A stretch of 64,000 bases of DNA from Argentina anserina (Eukaryota > Streptophyta > Magnoliopsida > Rosales > Rosaceae): the NCBI RefSeq assembly GCF_933775445.1, contig NC_065875.1:11855001-11919000 (forward strand), given 5' to 3'. Within the stretch, counting starts at the first letter, position 1; each line of letters opens with the position of its first letter. Both the position numbers and the translations under genes were made by a program. Positions 1 to 13,100 of this stretch are shown in pieces. Below the pieces are notes generated by a model. It did not search any database and was not told the DNA's origin. It saw nothing but the letters and a program-made list of their open reading frames with translations.

Positions 1-121
1 CATAACAATGCATTTTAGCCCGCTTATCATGACCTTTTAGCCCTTAACTAGAAGAGTTGAAGATAGTTAGGGCTAAATTTTAGCTTTTTAGCCCGTAACA
101 ATGATGGGTTGGAGATGGCCT
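1..121. repeat. Right-hand end of a MITE-like element (partial)
   Basis: AT-rich sequence with several copies of TTTAGCCC/GGGCTAAA in both orientations, ending in GGGTTGGAGATGGCC followed by TAA. That end resembles the GGCCATCTCCAAC-type termini of PIF/Harbinger-like plant MITEs with a TWA target. The left end lies outside the window, so neither the inverted repeat nor the target duplication can be confirmed. Confidence 0.35.
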
Positions 122-131
122 AAGATGCTAC

Positions 132-2748
132 ACTTTTCTTTGGAGCTGCTCTTCAGATATTTTACCTTGTCTAAGTGCTTTGCGTTCTCGTAATGTCTTT
201 AGTGATGCATTATGTCCTCGTTGCCAACAAGTTGAGGAAATGCCTTTACATGCAACATATGAGTGTGCATTGAATGTTGCGATGTTAGAAAAGGGAGGGA
301 TTTTATGCTAAGTTGGAAGGTGGTGCATGACATTCTTTTAATAGTTTCTTAGAATATTGATGAGTGCTCGATTACTCGACATCAATATTTAACCATGTAC
401 ACATTATTAGTAGTATAAAGCAAGAGGGTATCGTTCACAAACCGGGGATCCAGCCAGGGCTTAGAATCACAAACACTTGACACGAATTCATAAAGATATA
501 AAAGAGTTTGATATAGTTTCGCATCAAAGATAAAAACAGAAAATAAAACCTAAACTAATATATACATGTGATCAACCAACCAACACATAAACAATCACCA
601 AAACAACTCACATAAAGAAATCGAAACAAGTTCTATATCTATCTTGAGAATCATGCCGAGACTAGTCCATGAACAACTAAGGTTGAATCATGCAATTTAA
701 GTTCCAAATGAGTAACCTAAATGCATAGACACTTAACACATTCAAGTCTTGCCACTCGGCTTCATCGAAATCTAACATGCTCATCTTACCATACAATCCC
801 AAAGCCATGCATATTGAATTCAGTAAGTATGTCACCTACTTAACCCCCAATCATGTAATTTCGAAAATCATATAGAAAAGAATAAACATGTTCATAGCAT
901 AAGTCTTTAATCCAACAACCTAAATATCATGCTACAATCGTATACATAACACTTATGAATCGAAATTGATCATACATAGTACACGGTAGAAACCAAAACA
1001 GAAAATTCATAAAAACCAAAACATAAATTTGAATCCTTTATATAAATTGAATCAAGTAGCTATTTCATTGACAAAATCGAAACAAGATTACTCTACACAA
1101 ATCGCAAGCTCATCCAAGAACAAGAAAAACCAAAACCGAATTGAAACAAAGAGTGAATCATGGTTACACTTTATAAATCAAGCAATCCACAAGTGTAGCC
1201 GTGACTTCTATGGGATGAAACCTTCTTCACAAGCGTGCTTGAAGGCTATTGATTGGTGGGGAATGATGGAATCGCTTTTAGGATTTCTTGGAAGGGTGAG
1301 GGATTGATTCGGCAGAGCTAGGCTTGTGCTTGTATACAAGGTTGATGATCAATGAATGGGGAGGCTGAGCCTCTATATATAGGAGAAAATAAACCCTCTT
1401 TGCTGTCCCAATTAGGAGATAGAATCCAATTTGGAAACTGAAATCTTCTTTGATATGAATTTTGATTCATGTACTCCAAATCCAACTTGATATAGGAAAC
1501 CAAATCCAATAGGGAGACCACATAAGGGCTGCACGGCATCTCTCCATGTTCAACTAGGAATAGCTAGGCCGACCTCTTCTTCTCCTTCTTTAACTCGGAT
1601 ATGATTTCCTTGTCTTACTAGGAATGCACCACGGCCTCTCTACTTCCTTTCCAAATATGATTTGTCTTTCCTGAAAAGAATTCGTCGATTAGGGAATAAG
1701 AAAGAATGAAAATAGGAAAGTAGAGTCCTAGTCGAGTAAGGAATCCTAGCTCAATAAGGATTTCTAACACTTAGCACAATTTCATCATCAATTCATCTAA
1801 ATTCGAAATAGCTCTCCTTAGAACATAGAAATGACAAATATGAACCTAAAACAACTAAATAAGAAGTAACAAAACATAAGAATATGGTATATAAACATTA
1901 AGAACGTCACATTTTGTGCTCCTATCAAATATGCATGGAGAAATTTGCATGCAGAGGAGATGTGTGTGTTAAGTGTGATGTTGTGGTTAAATTAGAAGGC
2001 GAGAAATGCTATTGTGGGGACCAACCTCATGATGCTAGTGCTTTGTATGATATGGCTTTGTCCATTTGGGAATGTATTAAACAAAGTCGAATTAGGTCTA
2101 ATTATGGACAAGAGAGTAGCACATGCATGATGGGTAATGGAGTTGAAATTAAATGGAATCCTCCTATGGGTGGGGTTTTGAAGATTAATTGTGATGCCTC
2201 GGTCTCAAGGGACGGTCTCAATGTGGGTGTTGGTTGTGTGAGTAGAGATAGTCAAGGTCATCTTGTCGCAACAATGGGGGAACGAGTTGATGACAGGTTG
2301 AGTTCATTAACTGCTGAGTTGTGTGCTATTTCGAAAGCTTTTGAATGGGTGGCACAAATGCAATGGAAGGAATGTGTCTTCAAATCTGACTGTTGGAGGC
2401 AATTAGATTGATTAATGATACATAAGTGTGTCTTGCTAGTGAATGAGCTTATGTCCATAGTATTAGAACTTATATAGAACTGTGATTTTGTCTTTATGTT
2501 TCTCATGTTCTAAGTGAAGTAAATAGAGTTGCACGTGAGATAACATATTTTGTAACCCGTGATGTTAGGGGTTTTCATTGGTTCAGAATTGGGCATCTTG
2601 GCTCATGTTTGTCATTTCCAATAATAGCCCATGACTAAGAGTGACAGTAGAGATGAGTGTGGTGAGGTTACCTCTACTACATATATGTATATTTTGATGT
2701 AATTTTCTGGTATATAATAAATTGTATCTTTATCTAAAAAAAAAAAAA
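132..2748 (+). pseudogene. LINE (non-LTR retrotransposon) 3' remnant: zf-RVT and RNase H, split by an insertion
   Basis: At 132-310 one frame reads a reverse-transcriptase-associated zinc-binding domain, with LCPRCQQVEEMPLHATYEC giving the C-x2-C...H-x4-C pattern. From about 1916 the reading resumes with CSYQICMEKFACRGD and runs into an RNase H-like (RVT_3) domain at 2150-2410 (INCDASVSRDGLNVGVGCVS, then LTAELCAISKAFEW). Degenerate RNase H C-terminal sequence continues to about 2620 (VNRVAREITYFVTRDV in another frame). A poly(A) run at 2736-2748 marks the LINE 3' end. The two halves are separated by the insertion at 370-1915. Stops and frame changes show it is dead. RT and endonuclease parts are not in the window. 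Confidence 0.75.
370..1915. mobile_element. Unclassified 1.5-kb non-coding insertion inside the LINE remnant
   Basis: The hexamer GTGCTC occurs at 364-369 and again at 1916-1921. Removing 370-1921 rejoins the LINE coding sense (E-C-S-Y-Q-I-C), so this is probably the target duplication. The body is non-coding; its longest reading frame, 1029-1307, has no recognisable domain. It contains the palindrome-like stretch AATATTGATG...CATCAATATT (350-388) at the left border and a CAAACCGGGGATCC motif near 440. It has no TG...CA ends, no PBS and no clear terminal inverted repeat, so the class is open; a large retrotransposon derivative or another non-autonomous type is possible. Confidence 0.5.
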
Positions 2749-3007
2749 GAATGATCGCTTCAACCATTAACCTCTTGTTTGTATACAAACCGGGCCGGCT
2801 TCCGACACCGCTGTGTTACTTTGTCGTGGACTGTTTGGGTAAATAATTTCGAACCATCAGTTAGGTCAACGGTTGATCTATCTCTTTTGGTCACTATAAC
2901 GTACTCTCTCACGCCACCCATCCCCTTCTTCACCTACCACCTCACTGCTGACGCCATCTCCACCACCACCAGCGTCACCAAATTGTCTCCGAAATACCTA
3001 CCACTCT

Positions 3008-3017
3008 CATATATACC
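3008..3017 (+). promoter_or_regulatory. Putative TATA box of the aldo-keto reductase gene
   Basis: CATATATACC lies about 70 bp before the ATG at 3086, in a C/T-rich leader (CTCTCTTCTACTCTTCTTCC-like) typical of plant core promoters and 5' UTRs. No transcript data; position and composition only. Confidence 0.45.
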
Positions 3018-3085
3018 TCACTCTCTTCTACTCTTCTTCCTTCACTCTCTACTATCTTCTTTCTTCTTCATCACCCCTTAGAAAA

Positions 3086-6000
3086 ATGGCGGGATTGAGG
3101 AGGATCAAGCTTGGGTCGCAAGGCCTGGAGGTCTCGGCTCAGGGACTGGGCTGCATGGGCATGTCGGCCTTCTACGGCCCCGCCAAGCCTGACGCCGACA
3201 TGATCAAGCTCATCCACCACGCCGTCGACTCCGGCGTCACGTTCCTCGACACCTCCGACGTGTACGGGCCCCACACCAATGAGGTTCTGCTGGGGATGGC
3301 TTTGAGTGGAGGGGTGAGGGACAAGGTTGAGTTGGCCACGAAATTCGGGATCAATTTTTTTGCGGAGAACAAGGAGATTCGGGGCGACCCGGAATATGTG
3401 AGGGCTGCTTGTGAGGGGAGCTTGAAACGACTTGGTTTGGATTGTATTGATCTGTACTATCAGCATCGGATCGACACTCGTGTCCCCATTGAAGTCACGG
3501 TTTGTTTTCTACTACTCTTCAGGTTTTGATGATTCTGATCAGCTTGATTAGAGTCAAATGTTTACATTACTTGCCGTAGCAATAAAATTGCAGACTTGTG
3601 TCCAGTTATGTTGCTCGATAAACCAGAGTTAGAAATGACTGATACTGTTACGATATCTCAATTGCCTTTTGATTTTCTAGAATGCTAAACTGATTGTCTT
3701 AGAGTTGCATTGTGTTCAATAGATGAGAAAGTGCTTTAATTGGTGTTCCTAGGCAGAACTTGTGCCGTTACACTGGTTCTCCATATTCTGGATCACTGGA
3801 TATCCCTAGTTTATAATTGGTTACTACTTGGTCCTATCCAGACGCGCTCCTCCGTCATATTATTAGCACAAACTATCATAGCCGCCTACATTAATTAGGA
3901 CAGAGTAGAACAAAGTATACAAAGATATGAAAGAAGTGGAGAACGCTAATTAAAGAGTTCTGACATGTGATATTTGAGGGTAGGAGCAGGAGTAGGACTT
4001 AGACTTAACAAAATCCTAATAACCGGAGGTTAAATTTCTTCATCTGTAGATAAAGCAAGAGAATATCAGCTTCACATTGTACAAAGTTAGTGATGAGGAA
4101 TGCTGTACCTAATATACTATGACCAACACTAGCAAGAGTTGAGTTTCTGGAATTCATGATCATGCTCTCGCAGATTCTGTTACTGATGGTATTAGGTGGA
4201 GTTGGTATCTATCTTCTCATTTGCTTCTCTAGCTCAGCGGATTTGAACCTGTTTTTCGTTTCTCGTTTTGTTTGGATTCATTCTTAGAGGTAGATGCCTA
4301 CTCCAAATGGTCAGTTCTTGTTGAGGGATAATTCGATCCTCTAATCCTAAAGTTCTAAGGTCTGATTTTGTTTGGCATACCTCATTTATCCTTTTTACAA
4401 ATTTCTTTCTATATGGAATCATTAGAAGTAAGCTGCTCATCTTGGATAGAATCAAGTTTCTTAGTTACTCTTTTGGGGGCTTAGGTTGGTTCTGGCATTG
4501 TTTCATTAATCTTTAGCTTTTCTTGTCCTATGAGTTCTATTAATTTTGTTATTCTGAGACGCATCATGATTCAGTAATCTCAAGTGTCATCAATCCTTAA
4601 ATCTCTTAATCATGACCTACCTTCATTACCAATAATGTGGCTTGGATCAAGTGTGCAACGACATCTGAACTAGCATTTGTTATTTTGGATTGTTATGTCA
4701 ATTAATGTAGTTCATAGCCCTGCTGTTAATTGTCTCGTAGTTGTCTCTCTTCCTAGTCTTGTTTAGTCAGTTTTTCTCAGTATGTCTCTCATCCTTGTTA
4801 TTACTTTGTAATGTCTGTTACTAGGTGGGGGAGCTCAAGAAACTGGTTGTAGAAGGTAAGATCAAGTACATTGGTCTCTCTGAGGCTTCTGCTTCCACAA
4901 TAAGGAGAGCCCATGCTGTTCATCCAATAACAGCTGTACAGTTGGAGTGGTCCTTGTGGTCCAGAGATGTTGAGGAAGATATTATTCCTACTTGTCGGTG
5001 AGGCTCGAAGGAACTTAACTACTATCTTCCTAAAGTAGCTAGCATATGATTCTAATACTACTTGATAATAATACTAGTGTCTTAAATTTCCCAGTGAACT
5101 TGGCATTGGTATTGTTGCATACAGTCCTCTAGGAAGGGGATTCCTTTCATCTGGGCCTAAGTTCGTCGAAACTCTTGCCAATGACGATTTCCGAAAGGTT
5201 TGCTGTTAATTCCCGGGTGCATGTGCTTTCAAAAGTGAAAATACATGTAGCATCATCATTGTTCTAAAATGAATGTCCTGAGTTCCATCTCCTTGAAAGT
5301 TGGAAATTAATCTTGCCAAGTAATCTTCCGAGTGTCACCACATTATGTTTTCACTAAAGTAGCCTGCATTCCAGTGGAAACGTGGCAACTGGCAAGTCAC
5401 AGAATTAATTTTTCGACTCTGGTATCTAGAGTAACTGTGGTTTACAGGTCAATTTATGATTAATGTCTCCAGATGCTCATAGTATCAGATTTAAAGATAA
5501 TGAAGTATCCCGAATAACTTTCAAGCTTCATTGGACCAAGGCCATGTAAAAATCAGCTTCTTCTCCCTACATAGCAGACACCAACCACAATTATGTGGTT
5601 AGTGATAAAACCGAATATAAGAAGGCATTCCCAAATATCGTTATATGCTATGGAAAGAAAGCATCACGGCCGGTCAATATGAATTTTGGATTGTGTGTTG
5701 CATATAATTCTTGCTGTTTTTGAATTAGTATTTGTTTGAATTCTCATATATGCATTCAATTTTTGCAGTATCTGCCCAGGTTCCAAGGTGAAAACCTAGA
5801 GCATAATAAAACAATCTTCGAGCGGGTTAGTGATCTTGCGGCAAGGAAGGGGTGCACCCCATCTCAACTAGCACTGGCTTGGGTTCATCACCAAGGAAAT
5901 GATGTCTGCCCCATACCCGGAACCACCAAGATTGAGAATTTCAACCAGAATATTGGAGCTTTGGCTGTGAAGTTGACGCCAGAGGAAATGGCTGAGCTTG

Positions 6001-6107
6001 AATCCTTCGCTTCTGCAGATGCTGTTAAGGGTGACCGGTATCAGAGTGACTTCAGTACTTGGAAGAACTCTGAAACTCCAACACTGTCTTCATGGAAGTC
6101 CGCATAA
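3086..6107 (+). CDS. Aldo-keto reductase (NADPH-dependent; perakine reductase / auxin-induced PCNT115-like)
   Basis: Four exons by GT-AG and phase: 3086-3499, 4825-4997, 5095-5197, 5769-6107; total 1029 nt, 342 aa, the normal family length. The family reduces aldehydes and ketones with NADPH in the cytosol; the substrate here is not predictable. The catalytic tetrad is visible: D55 and Y60 in [10 protein letters not shown]86 in ELATKFGI, H127 in LYYQHRIDT. The C-terminal half has [17 protein letters not shown], the NADP(H)-binding loop. The start has a good context (AAAAATGGC) and opens with the family-typical [20 protein letters not shown]. Exon 1 is GC-rich compared with the later exons. 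Intron 1 (1.3 kb) is the longest. The gene precedes PWD on the same strand but has its own promoter and 3' end. Confidence 0.93.
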
Positions 6108-6233
6108 ATATGTTCCTCGGGGCATTAATGTGCCTTGAGCCATGAGTAATGCCTCTCTCTACCTCACGACCTTCGCCTTGCTGTTCTCATATATAGTTCT
6201 TACTGAATAATATATGTATTATGAATTTGAGAC

Positions 6234-6239
6234 AATAAA
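6234..6239 (+). terminator. Putative polyadenylation signal of the aldo-keto reductase gene
   Basis: AATAAA 127 bp after the stop codon at 6105-6107, in an AT-rich 3' region. Consensus match only. Confidence 0.4.
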
Positions 6240-7133
6240 CAGTTTGTGACTTTGTGTGCGAATATAACCTTGCATATCATTGAGTAACCTACAAGTTCTC
6301 TGGAGGGACTAACTAGGTATGGATTCGGCTCATTATCTTTAAATTATTTCATCACAGAAGGAGTTGGCTCGTTGTCACTTGCAATTAATCGATTAGACAT
6401 GGTCAGAGTAGTTGTATTCTTCACTAATAATAGGTTTATCTCAAGGTTATCGACATTGAAATAGCTTAATCGTTTTGTCTTCAACTTTAATTATGACCAT
6501 AACTCATTACAGCGTGATGTGTTTATGTTGATTTTTTTTCAATGAAAGAATATAAAGTTACAAATTAAAATCACGAATACAACTGGATGATAAAGAGTTA
6601 AAAAGAAGAGCATTTTGTGGAATTTGGTGTTCATAGTCTGCCAACGAGTCCGCATGATTCGCTCCAAACGTGCGTAAAAGAAATAGAGACTGTTGTGTCA
6701 TATACGAAATTCATAAACCAAAGTAGCTTTTCTCTAAAGAGTTACAGAATTGCGAGTAATAACATAATAAGAATTTTTAATCTCATTCGACTTCAAATGT
6801 GTTTATATTGTTGCTGATTAAAATTAAAATAATATCCACACCCATGTGGGTCAATAATTACAGAACTTAACAATTCTTAACCGTTGGAAGAACCTCAGAG
6901 GCTCAAACCCAAAAACGAATATTTATATATAAAATTAAAATTATCTTTCTTGTGGTTTTGCGAGCTAGGGGACAAACCCCTACATCGGGACCCGGACAAT
7001 CAGAGATAGATCCACTATCGGGGCCTCACCCCGCCACGTGTCACCACTATCACTTTAATACCAACACCCAAACCTCCCTCCTCACTTCTTCTTCTTCATG
7101 GACTGAACTCTCCACGCGCCTCACTCGCTCAAA
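6240..7133. other. Intergenic region between the aldo-keto reductase and PWD genes
   Basis: AT-rich, with no supported gene. The last 200 bp before 7134 are C/T-rich (CCTCCCTCCTCACTTCTTCTTCTTC) and probably hold the PWD promoter and 5' UTR; CCACGTGTC at 7034-7042 is a G-box (CACGTG), often found in light-regulated plant promoters. The reading frame across 6952-7500 is a shadow over the PWD start. Confidence 0.4.
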
Positions 7134-10100
7134 ATGGATTGCGTGCGTTCGCTGCAGACCTCCGCTTCTTCTTCCTCACAGTTCCTCCGCCACAAGCGAT
7201 TCGGATTCCTCCACAGTCAGCTCCAATGCCGTTGGAGCGTTGCGCCTCTCGGCCGTAAGAGAAGCTTCGCTCCTCTGCATCACAAATCGAGCAGTCTTCG
7301 GGTCCTCTGCGGCGTCGGCGTTTCTCCTCCTCAATCCACGTAACGCTTCATCTCATGCTTCCTCAATTTCTCTGATTATGCTTGCTTCAGCTTTTTGTTT
7401 CCTTTCGTTTTTATTTTTTCAGTGGATAAGGAAATTTGTGGATCACATTAGCTGTAGAAGTAGAATATGTGCTGCTTTGGAACTTGGTGTATCACAGTAG
7501 TTTTCGTCTTTCCGAAGCTAATCAGCAAAATTAGTTCACTCTAACGTGATTTGGTAAAAGATTGGTTTGCTGTTGCTTTAGATGTAATTTGACTAGAGAT
7601 TCATGGACTGGCCATAGCCGAGTTTAATGCGTGATAATCGAGTTGTCAAACAAAGGATTTGGTCAAGGAAATTTCGATTTTAAGGGTGGAGACACTTTTA
7701 TAGCTGCTAGTCATTTTCGCAACAATGCGACTCCGGAGGAACATCCAAAGAGGAATTTATCGAGTTGTAGGAGTAGAATTTGTGCTTCTTTTACTGCTTT
7801 GGGGATTGGTAATGATGACAGTAATTTTCGTCTTCTCGAAGCTAACTAGGTATCTAGTTTGCTCTAGCATCTATTGCTGTTGCCTTGGATGTAATTTTTA
7901 GCTAACTAATTAAGGGATAATGGGATATAGTTCATTTACTGGTTATAGCCCACTTAATTGAATGACAATCAAGTTGTCTATCAATGGCTTTGGTTATGAA
8001 AATTTCAATCTTTTAAGGGGCTGAGATAATGTGACTCTGAAAGAGATATCAGAGAAGCATTTAAATAGTGTCATTTTGAGATTGGAACGCTGGATATGGA
8101 TAGGTGATGATAATATGGCTGGTGTTTCTTTTGTTGGTTGGCAGAGTGGTGGAGAAGGAAACCAAGATGAAGTCCAAGTCAAATTCTGGCCAAGGCAAGG
8201 TTTGGCTTAATATCAGGTTGGATCACCAAGTTGAGTTTGGTGAGAGTGTTGCGGTTTTGGGATCATCCAAGGAGTTAGGTTCATGGAAGAAGAAGGTGCC
8301 ACTGAATTGGACAGAGAGTGGATGGGTGTGCCAGTTGGAGTTCAAGGGGGATGAGTCCATTGAGTTTAAGTTTGTAACCGTACGGGGAGACAAGAGTATG
8401 CTTTGGGAAGGTGGTGATAACCGGGTTTTGAAAATTCCCAGTGGAGGAAGCTTTGGGATGGTTTGCCATTGGAATGCAATCGGGGAGAATGTAGATCTTT
8501 TCCCATTGGATAAGGAGGATGGTGGTGAATATAATGGGTCTTCTGTTGCTCAAGTTGCTAGTCCAACTGCGAGTTCTGCAGATGTGGAGACTAGTCCTTT
8601 TGTTGGTCAATGGAAAGGGAATGCCATCTCATTTATGCAATCAAATGAGCATCGGGATCGTGAATCAGGAAGAGATTGGGACACTTCAGGTCTTGAAGGA
8701 GTGTCTCTGAAGTTTGTTGAAGGTGATCAAAATGCCAGGAATTGGTGGAGAAAGGTACCTCTACTCGTTTTGTTTCTATTTTTGTCTATCAAACGATTTT
8801 CCTGTAAATATGGAATCAACTGTTGTTCTGCAAGCTGTTTTAAAACAATGTCATTCACAGAATGTGCACAGAAACCTTTTCCAGTTTACTTATTTGTTTA
8901 TTGTTTATCTTGCTCTAATTGTGCACCTGTTAATTTTGAAGCTTGAAGTTGTACGTGATATACTACTTGAAAGTTTGCGAAGTGAGGAGCGGTTGGATGC
9001 TCTCATAAATTCTTCCATTTATCTGAAGGTTTAATTCTTTTTTCTTTTCGAGTCATTTTTATGTTGTTTTTTTTTCTTGCATTGCTTAGATATTCTTCTT
9101 AATGCAGTGGATAAACACAGGTCAAATTCCTTGCTTTGAAGATGGAGGTCATCACCGACCAAACCGACATGCTGAGATTTCCAGGGTTATATTTCAAGAA
9201 CTGGAAAGAATTTCCTGCAGGAAAGATACTTCACCCCAGGTGGGTTCTTTTTGGTCTTGTTTTGTTTTGTTTGACCAGAGCTTGATACAAATCAGTCATT
9301 TGTTTTTGTTCTAATTCAATGTATATCAGTATTTGTTTGTTCATTAAGTGTTCTGTATAAAACATTAAAACATCTTTGCATCATTATGATAAGATTAGTT
9401 GTTAAGCAAGATTGCCCTTCCATTCCAGCATTTTGATTTACTGTTTCAAAAATAATTGGAGTGTATTTTGTTAGTTCCTTTGGTAGCTTACAGAATCCTG
9501 CTTTCATGTTTTGATCACTAAAATTTATTTCCTTTCAAAGAGCAAAATATTGAAAAGTGTAACAAACCAAGTGACTTAAACACCCCCCACCAAAAAAAAA
9601 AAGATTCAGCTGAAGAAATATAATGGTGTAATTCTATATTTAAAGCCCTAAATAATTAAGTTCTTCATCTGTCTTTTTGTTTGTTTTTCTTTTATCAGTT
9701 CAAAAATATATGCTTGTTGTTCAGGAGGTACTTGTTATCCGCAAAATTCATCCATGTCTGCCATCTTTCAAGGCAGAGTTTACTGCATCTGTCCCCCTAA
9801 CACGAATCAGAGACATTGCTCATCGGAATGATATACCTCATGACTTCAAGGTATACTTCGCTGTGCATTTGTAATGCAATAACATAGTGCGATGAATCTC
9901 CACTAAGTATCATTTTGTGCCTTGTAATATGAAATACAAAAGAGGGAAAAAAAAGGTTGCTGCAGTATCATAGTTCTTATTTGTAATTAATTTGTTGATC
10001 ATGTTTTAACTATTGAACAAATGTACAAATTGCAGCAAGAAATTAAGCATACAATACAAAACAAACTTCACCGTAATGCTGGTCCGGAAGATCTAGTTGC

Positions 10101-13100
10101 TACAGAAGCAATGCTAGAAAGAATAACCAAGAATCCTGGGCAATACAGTGAAGCATTTGTAGAGCAGTTCAAGATATTTCATCATGAACTCAAAGACTTC
10201 TTCAATGCTGGAAGGTTTGGACAACAAAGACATTTAATTTAATACTTGCTAATTTTTCTTCCTCACGTAAAACTGAAGTGTCAAATGACATTTTAGTGGC
10301 TTACATTGACATAGTTTTTTAACAAGATGATGTGAAAATGATATCCCATTGTTTATTTTCAGTGGTACTTGTTTTTTGTGGGTAAACTCGTGAACTTTTC
10401 CCAAATTGACATCAAATATATGCTACACTGCAGCTGGAATTCCTATCGATTAATTGAAAATGTTAATGTCTAGTAGTTGTTCATAGCCTCACCCTGAGTT
10501 AACAGGAAATGACCTTCGGTCATAGTCTTATCAGATCGGTTATATTCAATTAAATAAACAGTAAAATCAATGAAAGAAAGCATAAATCTGTCAGGCACTT
10601 AAATATGACGTTCCAAATATTTAACTAGATTTATCATCTTGGTGTCAAATATAAGACTAAGCAGTTATACCAATATGAGTTCCCTCCTCTGGGGAAATAA
10701 TGTGGTAACTATACCAATATATGGATGACGACTACTGTTACAGAGAACATAAATAACTTGTAGGCTTCTCCATGCATTCTAGAATACACTTTCTCGAGAG
10801 TTCTGTTAATTTGTTAACCAATTTGCACAATCGTAATATTTCTGGAGGGTGGGTCAGAGGGTAGGACTAGGATCGATAAGAGGGTTTGATTATCTTGATT
10901 GTAATTTATATATATTTTTATTTTAAGATAAAAGAGTTGCTTCAAACTAAGATGCGACGTGAACTCAGTAATTGCATCAGTATTAATCAAAATCTTTCCC
11001 TGAAGTTTAAAGTGGACTTTACCCGCTTGTATACGATAAATGCAGTTTATCTTTTAAGAAATAAGCTTTGAACTAAAATGGAGTTGATGTGACTTTTGGT
11101 TTTGATTAACCCTTATTGCAGCCTTGCTGAACAACTTGAATCCATCCAAGAATCCATTGATGATAAAGGCCGTTCGGCTCTTACATTGTTTCTGGAGTGC
11201 AAAAAGGTGAACCTTGATAATTTCATTTCTTCAATTTTTATCTTATGCTTGAAGCCCATACTGTGGATCAGACAATGTGAAGTTCATTTTGGGTCAATGT
11301 TTTTGTACTTATATCTTATGAATTTCTTTGCTGATAGTGCTTGCAGTTATTAGGCATAAAGTTGCATCCTCATATTTTCTTATTGTGTTTAAGTAGTATG
11401 AATTTTATGATCAAATAGTATGGTGATTCAATTTTTATGACATCTGCAACAACCTTTGAGATTCAGAACAGTGCGATGTAAGAAAAGAAATTAACTTTAT
11501 CTTAGTAATGACCCATGAGTTTATAATACTCAACCTAGCTACTTTGTCCTCACAAAAGAATTCTGTTGATATTACCACCTTGAGACTTTTTTCATTTTCA
11601 TTTTTTTTTCTTACAGGATTTGGATGCTTCAGCTGAATCAAGTAAAGTTTTGGGATCTGAATTATTGTTCAAGACCATGCAATCCTTGAGCGCCCTGAGA
11701 GACATAATTTCTAAGGGTCTTGAAAGTGGCCTTAGAAATGATGCTTCTGATGCTGCAATAGCTATGCGTCAAAAGGTGCAAAAAAAATGATTTGTGATTA
11801 TTTTTTTGTAACTTTAAAGTGAAGCAATTCTTATTAAATGGATTCAGAGTCCGAGAATGTTTCTTCTAATCGTTGATACTGTTCATCTCCCTGTGCATAT
11901 TAGTGGCGTCTTTGCGAGATTGGACTTGAGGACTATTCATTCATCCTTCTAAGTAGGTAAGAATATAATCCTTGGCTTTGAAATCACGTTCAAACTTTTT
12001 GGATTGCAATTATATATCTTGTTTTGGGTGTTCCTTTCTCCTTTTTGGTTGTAAAGTTTTCTGTACAAGGTGTCTGGAAGTCAGTTTTTAAAGGACCATT
12101 TGTTAGAACAATTGATTGTGCATTTGACCAATCTCCTGGTTGTACAATAAGTGTATGACATTAAGAAGCTAGAGGAACTGTTGTGACTCACATTGTATTG
12201 TGCAATTGTTAAGGCTTCCTTTATCCAGATATACTATCTTAGCACTGGTGGTAATATTTTGGCTGTCTGTTGTTGACGATCATTGACTTGGTTAGGTTCG
12301 CTAATGAGCTTGAAGCTATGGGAGGGGCTCTTTGGCTGGCACAGGATGTGAAATCTAAGGATGTAAGCTCATGGAATGATCCACTTGGTGCCCTTATAGT
12401 TGGTGTTCATCAGCTACGGTTATCTGGTTGGAAGCCTGAAGAATGTGTTGCTATTGAAAACGAGCTCCTTGCCTGGAAAGCAAGAGGTCTTTCTGAAACA
12501 GAAGGTAATTCATCCGTCTTGTCTTTGGAATAGTTTTGCATCAATTATCTGGAAAATTGTTCATAAGTTCCTTCCTTGGCCCAATTGTCTTATGGCCTTC
12601 CTCTTGTTTTATTCTTGAAGCAAGTGAAGATGGGAAAATAATCTGGGGACTACGACAAAAAGCTACTCTTGATAGAGCCAGGAGGTTAACTGAAGAATAT
12701 TCTGAAGCACTTCTTCAAATATTTCCCCAAAATGTCCAGGTACTGTTTGTTCACATAAAAAAAGGTAGACGAAGAAACAAACACTTATTGAGAATGATGA
12801 TCTATTAGACAAAATATCGTAAATCTCCATGGGATTTCATTGGGTAATATTTATCTGTGGAATCATTTCATTTATTGGTTTTAAAGTTGTTAGTTTTCGG
12901 CAGCCCATTGTTTTAATACTCTGCCAGACATGTGGGTCTCTTCTATCATTAGAGTCCAGCATGGGTATTCTTTACTATATTTCTTTCATGGAAATCATGG
13001 TATTTTGAAATATAATCCTCACTGGGTATCTACTTAACATAGCTAATTCACAAGTATTATAACATAAAGTCCGGAACAAATGTACTGCGGAACCTAAACA

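Noticed and set aside
350..388. Helitron 3' end (hairpin plus CTAA on the minus strand)
   Set aside because: A 6-bp direct repeat flanks the insertion and no 5' TC end in an A^T target is visible. I kept it as an unclassified insertion.
2779..3081. 100-aa frame before the aldo-keto reductase gene
   Set aside because: It covers the promoter and C/T-rich leader, is low-complexity and ends just before the true ATG.
6952..7500. 182-aa plus-strand frame overlapping the PWD start
   Set aside because: It overlaps PWD exon 1 in another frame and runs into intron 1. No domain is visible, while the 7134 frame gives a transit peptide and correct splicing.
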